A DNA stretch of 17,374 nucleotides. Source: JBFGCM01 sp041581135. Its GTDB lineage: Bacteria > Actinomycetota > Acidimicrobiia > Spongiisociales > UBA5794. The stretch covers positions 1 through 17,374 of the forward strand of contig JBFGCM010000079.1 in the NCBI GenBank assembly GCA_041581135.1, written 5' to 3'. Within the stretch, counting starts at the first letter, position 1; the number at the start of each line of letters is the position of its first letter. Below are positions 1 to 6,904 of the stretch, piece after piece. Made by a program: the position numbers and the translations under genes. The notes under the pieces are model-generated. The model did no database searches, had not been told where the DNA came from, and saw only the letters and a program-made list of their open reading frames with translations.

Positions 1-324
1 GCGGATGGCGATGCCGTCGTTGTAGCGACCCAGGATGTCCCCGATCTCCTTCCAGGTGTCGCCGTGACCGATCTGGGTGCTGGTCGAGTCCATGAACATG
101 GCATGGCCGCCGAGCTGCGCCATGCCGGCCTCGAAGCTGGCGCGAGTGCGGGTGCTGGAGAAGAAGAACAGCATGGCCAACACCTTGTTGGCCAGGAGCG
201 CATGCTGCTCGCCCATCGCCCGGCGTCGCTTGAGCTCGAGCGCCACGGTGATGATCGTGTCGAGCTCGTCCTTGGTCCACTCCTGGGTCGTGATCATGTC
301 GCGACCCTTCAGATACGTCTGCAT
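1..324 (-). CDS. Carbamoyltransferase, OTC family, YgeW-like (3' end outside window)
   Basis: The first 108 codons of a minus-strand gene are present; it starts at the ATG complementary to 322-324, preceded by a strong AAGGAGG ribosome site, and leaves the window at base 1. The visible part is the carbamoyl-phosphate-binding half of a transcarbamylase: the STRTR phosphate loop is at residues 57-61 and a QIGHGDT motif at 84-90, followed by GRYNDGIAIR. In ornithine carbamoyltransferases the second motif usually reads QIGHKES; the HG(E/D)T form is closer to YgeW of the yge cluster, so a catabolic YgeW-like role is favoured. It lies 34 bp downstream of the GntR-type gene on the same strand, so the two are probably co-transcribed. 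The second-substrate-binding domain is not visible, so substrate (ornithine, a ureido acid or other) cannot be decided. Family assignment is firm; the YgeW subfamily is moderate. Confidence 0.85.
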   Translation of the reverse strand, partial: MQTYLKGRDMITTQEWTKDELDTIITVALELKRRRAMGEQHALLANKVLAMLFFFSSTRTRASFEAGMAQLGGHAMFMDSTSTQIGHGDTWKEIGDILGRYNDGIAIR

Positions 325-358
325 GGAATCCTCCTTGCTCCGGGGGTGCGGAGGCAGC

Positions 359-1081
359 TCACGTTCCGCTCCTCCTCCGGATGATGCGAAACCGCAGAAG
401 GTCGTCGCGGAAATACGACGTCGCGTGCACCACGGCCTCGTCGTGCTGGTCGAAACCGACCTCGACGAACGAGAGCCCGGCCGTGCCCGCTTTCACCCCC
501 AGGCGCTTGGCCACGGCGGCGTCGAAGGCCACAGGCACGATCTCCGACAGGTAGTACACCAGCCGACGGTCCGCGTACTCCTCGAGGAACTCGTAGACCG
601 GCAGCTCGTCGTGCTCGTGCTCGCCGAGCAGTTCGGCCGGGATGTGGTTGCGGGTGAGAATGACGGGCTCGTCGTCCTCACGGAAGATCTTCTCGATCGC
701 CACCACGGCGTCGCCGGGGGACAGCCCGAGCGCCTCGGCGACCTCGGGCGGCGCCGCAATCACCTCGTCGCTGAGCACTTCGACCGATGGTGTGTAGCCG
801 TGGTCCTCCAGCACCTTGGCGTAGGACCAGATCTCTTCGAGGCGCGACCTGATCTGGTGACCGGCCTTGGTCACGAACGTGCCGGCACCCTGCTTGCGGT
901 AGATGGCGCCTTCGTTCTCGAGCTTGGCGAGCGCGTCCCGGACCGTGGTCCGGCTCACGCCGAGATCCTCGGCGAGCGTGGCCTCGGGCGGAATGCGACC
1001 GCCTTCGAACAGGTCGTCGAGGATTCGCTGCTTGAGATGCGCTTTGACCTGGTCCGTCAGCGAAGGATTCCTGGTGATCAC
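359..1081 (-). CDS. GntR-family transcriptional regulator, HutC/UTRA subfamily
   Basis: This 240-residue protein has a winged helix-turn-helix at about residues 9-70 (recognition region LGVSRTTVRDALAKLENEG, wing ending GAGTFV) and a C-terminal UTRA ligand-binding domain at about 95-235, the architecture and length of HutC-type GntR regulators. The start is a GTG at 1081-1079; a GAGAGG ribosome site lies 7 nt upstream and no better in-frame start is seen. It is transcribed away from the carbamoyltransferase/carbamate kinase genes and is followed by the YgeW-like gene, so it probably controls both divergent units in response to a pathway intermediate. The 118-bp region it shares with the plus-strand operon contains dyads of the GGT/ACC half-site type used by GntR proteins. 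The ligand is unknown. Confidence in family is high; the regulon is inferred from position. Confidence 0.93.
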   Translation of the reverse strand: MITRNPSLTDQVKAHLKQRILDDLFEGGRIPPEATLAEDLGVSRTTVRDALAKLENEGAIYRKQGAGTFVTKAGHQIRSRLEEIWSYAKVLEDHGYTPSVEVLSDEVIAAPPEVAEALGLSPGDAVVAIEKIFREDDEPVILTRNHIPAELLGEHEHDELPVYEFLEEYADRRLVYYLSEIVPVAFDAAVAKRLGVKAGTAGLSFVEVGFDQHDEAVVHATSYFRDDLLRFRIIRRRSGT

Positions 1082-1125
1082 ACCTGTGCCTCTCGCTCGG
1101 CGAGGACGTTCGGACTATTCGGTCA

Positions 1126-1163
1126 GGTAACCATATTGTACGATGGTACTACCAATCGAGCAA
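1126..1163. promoter_or_regulatory. Divergent promoter region with GntR-type operator dyads
   Basis: The intergenic region contains a perfect dyad TGGT-ACT-ACCA at 1144-1154, the same half-site and 3-bp spacing as FadR-type GntR operators, and a second short dyad GGT-A-ACC at 1126-1132. Both lie in a looser 28-bp palindrome (1126-1153) centred on GTAC. On the minus strand a -10 box TACAAT (1140-1135) sits 17 bp from a weak -35 TTGCTC (1163-1158), reading into the regulator. On the plus strand TACGAT (1139-1144) or CATATT (1132-1137) could be the -10 box for the carbamoyltransferase operon. Either way the dyads overlap both promoters, as expected for autorepression plus control of the divergent operon. 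The dyads are seen directly; the promoter calls are by eye. Confidence 0.5.
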
Positions 1164-1199
1164 CGGGAGGACCTCGCCTGCCGATCCCGAGGAGGTCAC

Positions 1200-2150
1200 A
1201 TGCGCAGCTTCGCCGGTCGCGACATCCTGTCCTTGAAGGACTTCGAGCACAACGAATTCATGCACATCTTCGAGATCGCCGACCGTCTCGAGCCGATCGC
1301 CCGCGGTCGACGGAGCACCGACATGCTCGAGGGCAAGATTCTCGTCACCGCCTTCTATCAGCCCTCGACGCGAACGCGCCTCGCCCACGAGGCGGCCATG
1401 CATCGCCTCGGGGGCCACGTCAACGGGTTTGCCGACGCCAAGATGACCCGTGCCGGGGACTTCTATCAAGAGTCCATCAAGGACACGGTCCACATGCTGG
1501 AGTTCTACGGCGATGCCATCGTGATGCGGCACTTCCAGCAGGGAGCCCCCCACGAGGCCGCCACGTGGTCGTCCGTTCCCATCATCAACGGAGGTGACGG
1601 CTGGGGGGAGCACCCCACGCAAGTACTCACCGACCTCTACACGGTGCAGCGGGAGATGGGCGACGTGAACGGCAAGACGTTCCTGGCCATCGGCGACCAT
1701 CGGATGCGCACCATGCACTCGCTGGGCTACGCGCTGTCCCAGTTCGATGCCGAGTTCGTCATCCTCGCCCCGCCCGACGAGGCGCCCACCGAGGAGTTTC
1801 TCGCCGAGCTCGACGACAAGGGAACCAACTGGCGCATCGTCGAGCACATCAACGACGCCATCGCCGAAGCCGACGTCATCTACGTGGAGCCGGTGATCCA
1901 GGCCAACTACGCCGTCGGCCGGGACGAGCAGGAAGGCGAGATCGGTCACACGCCGGGCGCCTATCAGGTCAGCCGAGAGGTCATGCGAAAGGCCAAGGGC
2001 TCCGCCATCATCCTCCACTCGCTGCCGCGCATGGACGAGCTGCTCCCCGAGGTGGACAAGCTCCGCCAGGCCCGGTACTGGGAGGAGGCCTACAACGGCG
2101 TGGTCATGAGGATGGCATTGCTGTCGCTGGTCATGGGAGCGTGGGAGTGA
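1200..2150 (+). CDS. Aspartate-carbamoyltransferase-like enzyme, probably catabolic with altered acceptor specificity
   Basis: This 316-residue protein has the length and motif order of the ATCase catalytic chain. The carbamoyl-phosphate site is intact: STRTR at 56-60, MRH at 109-111, HPTQ at 138-141, an arginine in GDHRMRTMHSL at 165-175, and LPR at 275-277. Two hallmarks of aspartate binding are missing. The 80s loop that carries Lys84 in E. coli ATCase reads MTRAGDFYQES here, and the segment with Arg229/Gln231 reads VEPVIQ (229-234). HPLPR is also changed to HSLPR. The start is the ATG at 1200 with GGAGG just upstream; an in-frame ATG at 1143 lies inside the promoter/operator. It overlaps carbamate kinase by one base (TGATG), and no regulatory pyrI follows. 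It probably transfers the carbamoyl group of a ureido compound to phosphate. The alternative is an ordinary biosynthetic pyrB, which the residue changes and context argue against. Confidence 0.85.
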   Translation: MRSFAGRDILSLKDFEHNEFMHIFEIADRLEPIARGRRSTDMLEGKILVTAFYQPSTRTRLAHEAAMHRLGGHVNGFADAKMTRAGDFYQESIKDTVHMLEFYGDAIVMRHFQQGAPHEAATWSSVPIINGGDGWGEHPTQVLTDLYTVQREMGDVNGKTFLAIGDHRMRTMHSLGYALSQFDAEFVILAPPDEAPTEEFLAELDDKGTNWRIVEHINDAIAEADVIYVEPVIQANYAVGRDEQEGEIGHTPGAYQVSREVMRKAKGSAIILHSLPRMDELLPEVDKLRQARYWEEAYNGVVMRMALLSLVMGAWE

Positions 2151-3091
2151 TGCCGCGGGTCGTCATTGCCATCGGAGGCAACTCGCTGATTCCCGACGCC
2201 GGGCACGTAACCGTGCAAGACCAGTACCTCGCCGCGGCGGAGACCGACGATCACATCGCCAACCTGGTGCAAGAGGGGTGGGACGTGGCCATCACCCATG
2301 GCAACGGTCCCCAGGTGGGCTTCATCCTGCGTCGTTCCGAGCTCGCCAGCAACGAGCTCCACGAGGTGCCGCTCGATTACTGCGGCGCCGATACCCAGGG
2401 CGCCATCGGCTACATGCTCCAGCAGAACCTGGTCAACGACTTTCATCAGCGGGGCATCGTCAAGAGCGTGGCCACTGTGGTGACACAGGTCGAAGTCCAT
2501 CCGGACGACCCGGGGTTCGCCAAGCCGAGCAAGCCGATCGGGTCCTTCATGGACGAGACCAAGGCGATGCAGCGGCGCGACGAGGACGGCTGGGACGTGC
2601 TCGAGGACGCCGGTCGCGGCTGGAGACGCGTGGTCGCCTCGCCCGTTCCGAAGCGCATCGTCGAGTTGGAGGTGATCCGCCATCTGCTCAACGCCGGCGT
2701 CGTCACCATCGCTGCCGGTGGTGGAGGGATCCCGGTGATCATGAATGAGGACGGCGACCTGGAAGGCGTCGCGGCCGTGGTCGACAAGGACCTCGTGGCC
2801 GCGATGCTCGCCAGGCAGGTGGACGCCGACCTCCTGCTGATCTCGACGGCGGTGGAGAAGGTCGCCCTCAACTACGGCAAGCCGAACCAGGAGTGGGTCG
2901 ACCGGTTCACACTCGAGGAAGCACGCGGGTATCTCGAAGAGGGTGGGCACTTCCTGGAGGGGTCGATGGCCCCGAAGATCCGAGCCGTCGTGCAGTTCCT
3001 GGAGGGAGGCGGGCGAGAGGCGCTGATCACCAACCCGCAGAACCTCGAGCTCGCCCTGGCGGGTGAGACGGGCACCCGCATCGTCCGCTAG
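2150..3091 (+). CDS. arcC: Carbamate kinase
   Basis: The product is 313 residues, the normal length for carbamate kinase, which converts carbamoyl phosphate and ADP to ATP plus carbamate (then NH3 and CO2) in the cytoplasm. Family motifs are present in order: AIGGNSL at the N terminus (residues 6-12), THGNGPQVG at about 47-55, AAGGGGIPV near 190, VVDKDLVAAMLA near 211, and the VALNYGKPNQ segment near 240. The ATG at 2150 overlaps the stop of the upstream carbamoyltransferase by one base, so the two are translationally coupled. That coupling is the best evidence that the neighbouring transcarbamylase runs in the phosphorolytic, ATP-yielding direction. There is no arginine deiminase in the window, so an arginine-fermentation (arc) operon is not supported; the counterpart in the E. 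coli cluster is yqeA. Identification is secure. Confidence 0.95.
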   Translation: MPRVVIAIGGNSLIPDAGHVTVQDQYLAAAETDDHIANLVQEGWDVAITHGNGPQVGFILRRSELASNELHEVPLDYCGADTQGAIGYMLQQNLVNDFHQRGIVKSVATVVTQVEVHPDDPGFAKPSKPIGSFMDETKAMQRRDEDGWDVLEDAGRGWRRVVASPVPKRIVELEVIRHLLNAGVVTIAAGGGGIPVIMNEDGDLEGVAAVVDKDLVAAMLARQVDADLLLISTAVEKVALNYGKPNQEWVDRFTLEEARGYLEEGGHFLEGSMAPKIRAVVQFLEGGGREALITNPQNLELALAGETGTRIVR

Positions 3092-3167
3092 CCGAGGCCT
3101 CGAGTGGACCGCGGGGGCGGAGAGCGGCGCGTGCCGCCACAGGTCCGTGTCTGCGTACCATGGACGG

Positions 3168-3201
3168 GTGACGGCGGACGAGCGGTTTTACAAACTGTAA
3201 A
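3168..3201 (+). promoter_or_regulatory. Promoter with 15-bp palindromic operator upstream of the N-carbamoylase gene
   Basis: A perfect palindrome TTTACA-AAC-TGTAAA occupies 3187-3201, in the 138-bp gap after carbamate kinase. It contains a -10-like CAAACT (3191-3196), exactly 17 bp from a -35-like GTGACG (3168-3173). The predicted transcript start is near 3203, giving a leader of about 27 nt and a weak GGAG ribosome site before the ATG at 3230. The same palindrome in the same register over the -10 box occurs at 10288-10302. The palindrome is seen directly; promoter function and a shared regulator are inferred. Confidence 0.6.
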
Positions 3202-3229
3202 GTGCACCCGTGACATCGGAGCGCACCTC

Positions 3230-4171
3230 ATGGCGAGGCTGATCAACATCGGAGCGGCCCAGCTGGGGCCGATCGCCAAGGACGAGTCGAAGGCGCACGT
3301 CGTCGACCGGCTGATCGCACTGCTCCACGACGCCGCCGAGCAGGCGGTGGAGCTGCTGGTGTACCCGGAGCTGGCGCTCACCACCTTCTTCCCTCGCTGG
3401 CACGTCGCCGATCCCACCCAGTTTGACCACTATTACGAGACCGAGATGCCCAGTGGCGATACCAAGCGCCTCTTCGACGAGGCCAGGCGGCTGCGCATCG
3501 GATTCGCCCTCGGGTACGCCGAGCGCACCAGCGACGAGGAGGGTGTGGAGCACCGGTACAACACGTACGTGCTGGTGGACAGGGAAGGCCACGAGGTGGG
3601 GAAGTTCCGCAAGGTGCACATTCCCGGTCACGCCGACCATGAGCCCTGGCGTGAGTTCCAACATGCCGAGCGGCACTACTTCGAACCCGGGCCTGACGGA
3701 TTCGGCGTGTGGTACGCCTTCGGCGGCGTGGTGGGGATGGCCATCTGCAACGACCGCCGCTGGCCCGAGACGTATCGGGTGATGGGCTTGCAGGGGGCGG
3801 AGCTCATCCTCATCGGCTACAACACGCCGATCCACTACGCGCTCGACCCGACCCAGAACGCGCTGGCGTCGTTCCACAATCACCTCGTGATGCAGGCCGG
3901 CGCCTATCAGAACGGCACCTTCGTGGTGGGCGTCGCCAAGGGCGGCATCGAAGAAGGCGTGGACTCGTTGGCGCAGAGCGTCATCATCGCTCCCTCGGGC
4001 CAGATCATCGCCCAGGCGATCACCACGGGCGACGAGGTCATCGCCGCCCGCATCGACCTCGACTTCACCAGGAACTACAAGGGGCTGCTCTTCGACTTCG
4101 ACAAGTACCGCGTACCGCACCACTACGCCAAGATCACCGAGGTACGGCGTGACGAGGAGGCCGACCGCTGA
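3230..4171 (+). CDS. hyuC: N-carbamoyl-D-amino-acid hydrolase-like nitrilase-superfamily amidase
   Basis: This 313-residue protein closely resembles Agrobacterium-type D-carbamoylase, which hydrolyses N-carbamoyl-D-amino acids to the amino acid, CO2 and NH3. The nitrilase triad is visible: Glu47 in YPELALTTFFPRW, Lys128 in FRKVHIPGH and Cys173 in AICNDRRWPE, nearly the same numbering as the characterised enzyme. Further family blocks are RVMGLQGAE, GYNTPIH, MQAGAYQNG and a C-terminal HYAKITE. The ATG at 3230 is chosen because homology begins there; an earlier in-frame start would run through the palindromic operator. It has its own promoter but lies between carbamate kinase and the Mo hydroxylase. 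In this setting it probably removes a ureido group hydrolytically from an intermediate. No hydantoinase is in the window. Subfamily identification is strong; the in vivo substrate and its stereochemistry are not known. Confidence 0.88.
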   Translation: MARLINIGAAQLGPIAKDESKAHVVDRLIALLHDAAEQAVELLVYPELALTTFFPRWHVADPTQFDHYYETEMPSGDTKRLFDEARRLRIGFALGYAERTSDEEGVEHRYNTYVLVDREGHEVGKFRKVHIPGHADHEPWREFQHAERHYFEPGPDGFGVWYAFGGVVGMAICNDRRWPETYRVMGLQGAELILIGYNTPIHYALDPTQNALASFHNHLVMQAGAYQNGTFVVGVAKGGIEEGVDSLAQSVIIAPSGQIIAQAITTGDEVIAARIDLDFTRNYKGLLFDFDKYRVPHHYAKITEVRRDEEADR

Positions 4172-4188
4172 TGGTCGGTGTGACCGAC
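4161..4188 (+). other. Mutually exclusive small hairpins between hyuC-like and xdh genes
   Basis: CCGACC (4161-4166) can pair with GGTCGG (4173-4178), while the overlapping GTCGGT (4174-4179) can pair with ACCGAC (4183-4188). The two 6-bp stems share a strand and cannot form together. They span the stop codon of the nitrilase gene, 62 bp before the next start. No U-tract follows. This could be a weak attenuation or mRNA-processing element, or chance in GC-rich sequence. Confidence 0.2.
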
Positions 4189-4250
4189 GGAGATACCCCG
4201 GGGACCGCGCCGGCACCATGCCGACCGGTCTCGTTGCCACAGGAGGATGC

Positions 4251-6833
4251 ATGACGCTGGACGAACGGACCACGGTGGCACTCACCGTCAACGGCGATGG
4301 CGTGGAGGTCAGCAGCGAGCATCCTCACCTCCTCGCCGCCTTGCGCGAGGAGTTGGGCCTCACCGCGGCCAAAGACGGCTGTGCGCCCTCTGGGCAGTGC
4401 GGTTGCTGCACCGTGCTCGTCGACGACAAGGCGGTGGTCAGCTGCCAGATGCCCCTGGACAAGGTCGCCGGCAAGGAGATCCTCACCCTCGAGGGGTTCG
4501 ATCCGGCCGAACGTGACCGGCTCGCCCGAGGTTTTGCCGCCACCGGAGCTCTCCAGTGTGGCTTTTGCACGCCCGGCATCGTCGTTCGGGCGAAGAACCT
4601 CATCGACAAGAAGGGAGCCGATCTCGATCGGCGCACCATCGAGGGACGGCTCGGCGCCCACCTGTGTCGCTGCACCGGATACACGAAGATCATCGAGGCC
4701 ATCGAGTTGCTCGCCTCCGGGGAACCGATCCCGGATCCCACCCTGCCCAACGGCATCGGCAAGCGCGGCGCCAAGTACGAGAGCCGGCCGTTGAGCCTGG
4801 GCGACCGGGACTTCATCGACGACATGCGGCCCGCCGGCCTCCTCCATGGCGCAGTGCGCCTGGCCGATCACGCCCGCGCCGACGTGCTGTCGATCGATCC
4901 GGCACCTGCGCGCGCCGTGCCCGGCGTGGTGGCCGTCTACACCGCCGCCGACGTTCCCGGCGACCTGCGGGTCGGGCTCATCCACAAGGACTGGCCGGTG
5001 TTCATCCCCGAGGGCGGGCGAACCTCGTACACCGGTGATGTGATGGCCATCGTGGTGGCCGAGACCATGCAAGCGGCCCGCGAGGGTGCCGACGCCGTGG
5101 CCATCGAGTACCGGCCGCTCGCTCCGATCACCGATCCGGCGGCGGCTCTCGCCTCGGATGAGGATGCCGTCTGGCAGCTGGAGGGCAATGAGCTGTCGCG
5201 GTCGGTGTACGCCCGGGGCGACGTGGATGCCGCCTTGGCCTCCTCGGCGCACACGATCCACGAGGTCTTCCAGACCCAGCGGGTGGAGCAGGCCTTCCTC
5301 GAGCCGGAGTCCACGGTCGCCGTGCCACACGAGGACGGCACCGTCTACGTGTACTCGGGCGGTCAGGGGGTGTGGGACGATCGCGATCAGATCGCCGCCG
5401 TGCTGGGGATCGACCCGACTCGAGTCGTCGTGGAGCTGGTGTCGAATGGTGGGGCATTCGGCGGCAAAGAGGACATGTCGAACCAGGCGCAGACCGCGCT
5501 GGCCGCATGGCTGCTGAAGCGGCCGGTGAAGTGCACGCTCACCCGTGAGCAGTCGCTGCACCTGCATCCCAAACGGCATCCCATCCGCATCGAGCTGTGG
5601 GCCGGCTGCGACGAGGACGGGAAGCTGACCGCACTCAAGGCACGCATGATCGGGGACTCCGGGCCGTATGCCTCGGTGGGGATGAAGGTGTTGGAACGGG
5701 CCGCCGGCCATGCGTCCGGTCCGTACGTGGTGCCGAACATCGACGTCGACTCCATCGCGGTGCGGACCAACAACTCGGTCTGCGGGGCGTTCCGGGGCTT
5801 CGGAGCCAACCAGGCCCAGTTCGCCATGGAGGGCGCCGTCGACCGCTTGGCGGAGAAGGTGGGGATCTCCGGATGGGAGATGCGCCACCGGAATGTGGTT
5901 CGACCGGGCGCGGTGTGGGGTCCGGGCCAGGTGATGGACGACGGCTCCCTGGGCGGGCAGATGTGTTTGGACGCGGTGAAGCCGCACTACGACGCCGCCG
6001 TGGCCGCCGGCAAAGCGGTCGGTCTTGGTCTCGGCCTCAAGAACTCCGGGCTCGGTAACGGCTTCAACGAGATCGCCAGAGCGGTGGTCAGGTTCGAAGA
6101 GGACGGAGCCGTGGAGGTGCGCCACTGCTGGACCGAGATGGGCCAGGGGGTGCACACCGTGGTGCTACAGGTGGCGGTCGAGGAGTTGGGGCTCTCCCCG
6201 GACAAGATCCGGGTGGTGGTCGACACGACCCGCGAGTTGGGGGCGGGTCAGACGACCGGGTCTCGCGGCACGCTGATGGGTGCCGGCGCGGTCGCCGACG
6301 CCTGCAGGGTCGCCAATGAGGGCGGTCGGGTACCGGGGGTCGATTACGAAGGTCGTTACGTGGTCGATTGGACCAACAAGCTGGAGGACGGCGTCGAGAA
6401 CCCGATCATCCACTCGACCTTCGGGTACGCGGCGCAGCTGGTCATCGCCGACAAGGAGACCGGCGCCATCGAGATGGTCGTAGCCGCCCACGACGTGGGA
6501 CGAGCCATCAACCCATTGCTGTGCGAGGGTCAGGTGGAAGGCGCGGTGCACATGGGCCTGGGCTACGCGCTCAGCGAAGAGTTCCCGTGCGATGGCGACG
6601 GCGTACCCACCCACATGACGTTGCGCAGCCTCGACATCATCCGCCCCAAGGACATGCCGGAGGTCGACGTGATCCTGGTGGAAGCGCCGCAGCCCAATTC
6701 GCCCTACGGCATCAAGGGTGTCGGCGAGATCGGCTTGGTGCCGACGGCGGGTGCGGTGGCGGCGGCGTGGCATGCCATCGACGGCAAATGGCGCAACACC
6801 CTTCCGATGAAGCACGACCCGCTGCAGGTGTAG
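4251..6833 (+). CDS. Xanthine-dehydrogenase-family molybdenum hydroxylase, fused [2Fe-2S] and Mo-cofactor subunits (selenium-dependent type)
   Basis: The 860-residue product joins a CoxS/XdhC-like iron-sulfur domain to an XdhA-like Mo-cofactor domain with no FAD domain between, the layout and size of selenium-dependent-type xanthine dehydrogenases found beside ygfK and ssnA. The first [2Fe-2S] centre uses Cys44, Cys50, Cys53 and Cys65, with five rather than the common four residues after the first cysteine. The second uses Cys103, Cys106, Cys139 and Cys141 (QCGFCTPG and CRCTGYT). In the Mo domain GGAFGGKE (400-407) supplies the Glu802 equivalent, AFRGFG (Arg515) the Arg880 equivalent, and GIKGVGEIG (Glu826) the catalytic Glu1261 equivalent of bovine XDH. 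The ATG at 4251 follows AGGAGG by 4 nt. It probably hydroxylates hypoxanthine, xanthine or a related purine in the cytoplasm. The electron acceptor or FAD subunit is not in the window, and labile selenium cannot be seen from sequence. Family is certain; substrate is inferred. Confidence 0.92.
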   Translation: MTLDERTTVALTVNGDGVEVSSEHPHLLAALREELGLTAAKDGCAPSGQCGCCTVLVDDKAVVSCQMPLDKVAGKEILTLEGFDPAERDRLARGFAATGALQCGFCTPGIVVRAKNLIDKKGADLDRRTIEGRLGAHLCRCTGYTKIIEAIELLASGEPIPDPTLPNGIGKRGAKYESRPLSLGDRDFIDDMRPAGLLHGAVRLADHARADVLSIDPAPARAVPGVVAVYTAADVPGDLRVGLIHKDWPVFIPEGGRTSYTGDVMAIVVAETMQAAREGADAVAIEYRPLAPITDPAAALASDEDAVWQLEGNELSRSVYARGDVDAALASSAHTIHEVFQTQRVEQAFLEPESTVAVPHEDGTVYVYSGGQGVWDDRDQIAAVLGIDPTRVVVELVSNGGAFGGKEDMSNQAQTALAAWLLKRPVKCTLTREQSLHLHPKRHPIRIELWAGCDEDGKLTALKARMIGDSGPYASVGMKVLERAAGHASGPYVVPNIDVDSIAVRTNNSVCGAFRGFGANQAQFAMEGAVDRLAEKVGISGWEMRHRNVVRPGAVWGPGQVMDDGSLGGQMCLDAVKPHYDAAVAAGKAVGLGLGLKNSGLGNGFNEIARAVVRFEEDGAVEVRHCWTEMGQGVHTVVLQVAVEELGLSPDKIRVVVDTTRELGAGQTTGSRGTLMGAGAVADACRVANEGGRVPGVDYEGRYVVDWTNKLEDGVENPIIHSTFGYAAQLVIADKETGAIEMVVAAHDVGRAINPLLCEGQVEGAVHMGLGYALSEEFPCDGDGVPTHMTLRSLDIIRPKDMPEVDVILVEAPQPNSPYGIKGVGEIGLVPTAGAVAAAWHAIDGKWRNTLPMKHDPLQV

Positions 6834-6892
6834 GGGCAACAGCGACGTCGGCCGAGAGGCCGCCCTCGTCTTCGCCTGTCTCCGCCGGTTCA

Positions 6893-6904
6893 TAGACTCG
6901 GCCG
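6893..6904 (+). promoter_or_regulatory. Probable leaderless promoter (-10 TAGACT)
   Basis: TAGACT at 6893-6898 fits the TANNNT -10 consensus and ends 6 nt before the ATG at 6905, with no ribosome-binding site between. This is the spacing of leaderless actinobacterial transcripts. The -35 region is not recognisable. It suggests the acetyltransferase gene is not simply read through from xdh. Confidence 0.5.

Noticed and set aside
77..1597. Plus-strand open frame of about 500 codons across the regulator and into the ATCase-like gene
   Set aside because: It is antisense to the GntR gene and then out of frame with the carbamoyltransferase; the translation shows no family resemblance.
1200..2150. 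Naming the ATCase-like gene pyrB
   Set aside because: Key aspartate-binding residues are missing and the neighbours are catabolic, so a biosynthetic symbol would mislead.
2203..2216. Inverted repeat GCACG-TAAC-CGTGC inside carbamate kinase
   Set aside because: It is short, lies in conserved coding sequence, and has no relation to a promoter or to the other palindromes.
3104..3229. N-terminal extension of the N-carbamoylase frame
   Set aside because: The extension would translate through the palindromic operator and promoter, and family homology begins at the ATG at 3230.
4134..6155. Long open frame of about 670 codons on the minus strand opposite the Mo hydroxylase gene
   Set aside because: It is a GC-driven shadow: its composition is rich in His/Arg/Gly/Pro without domain motifs, while the plus strand encodes a complete, motif-rich hydroxylase.
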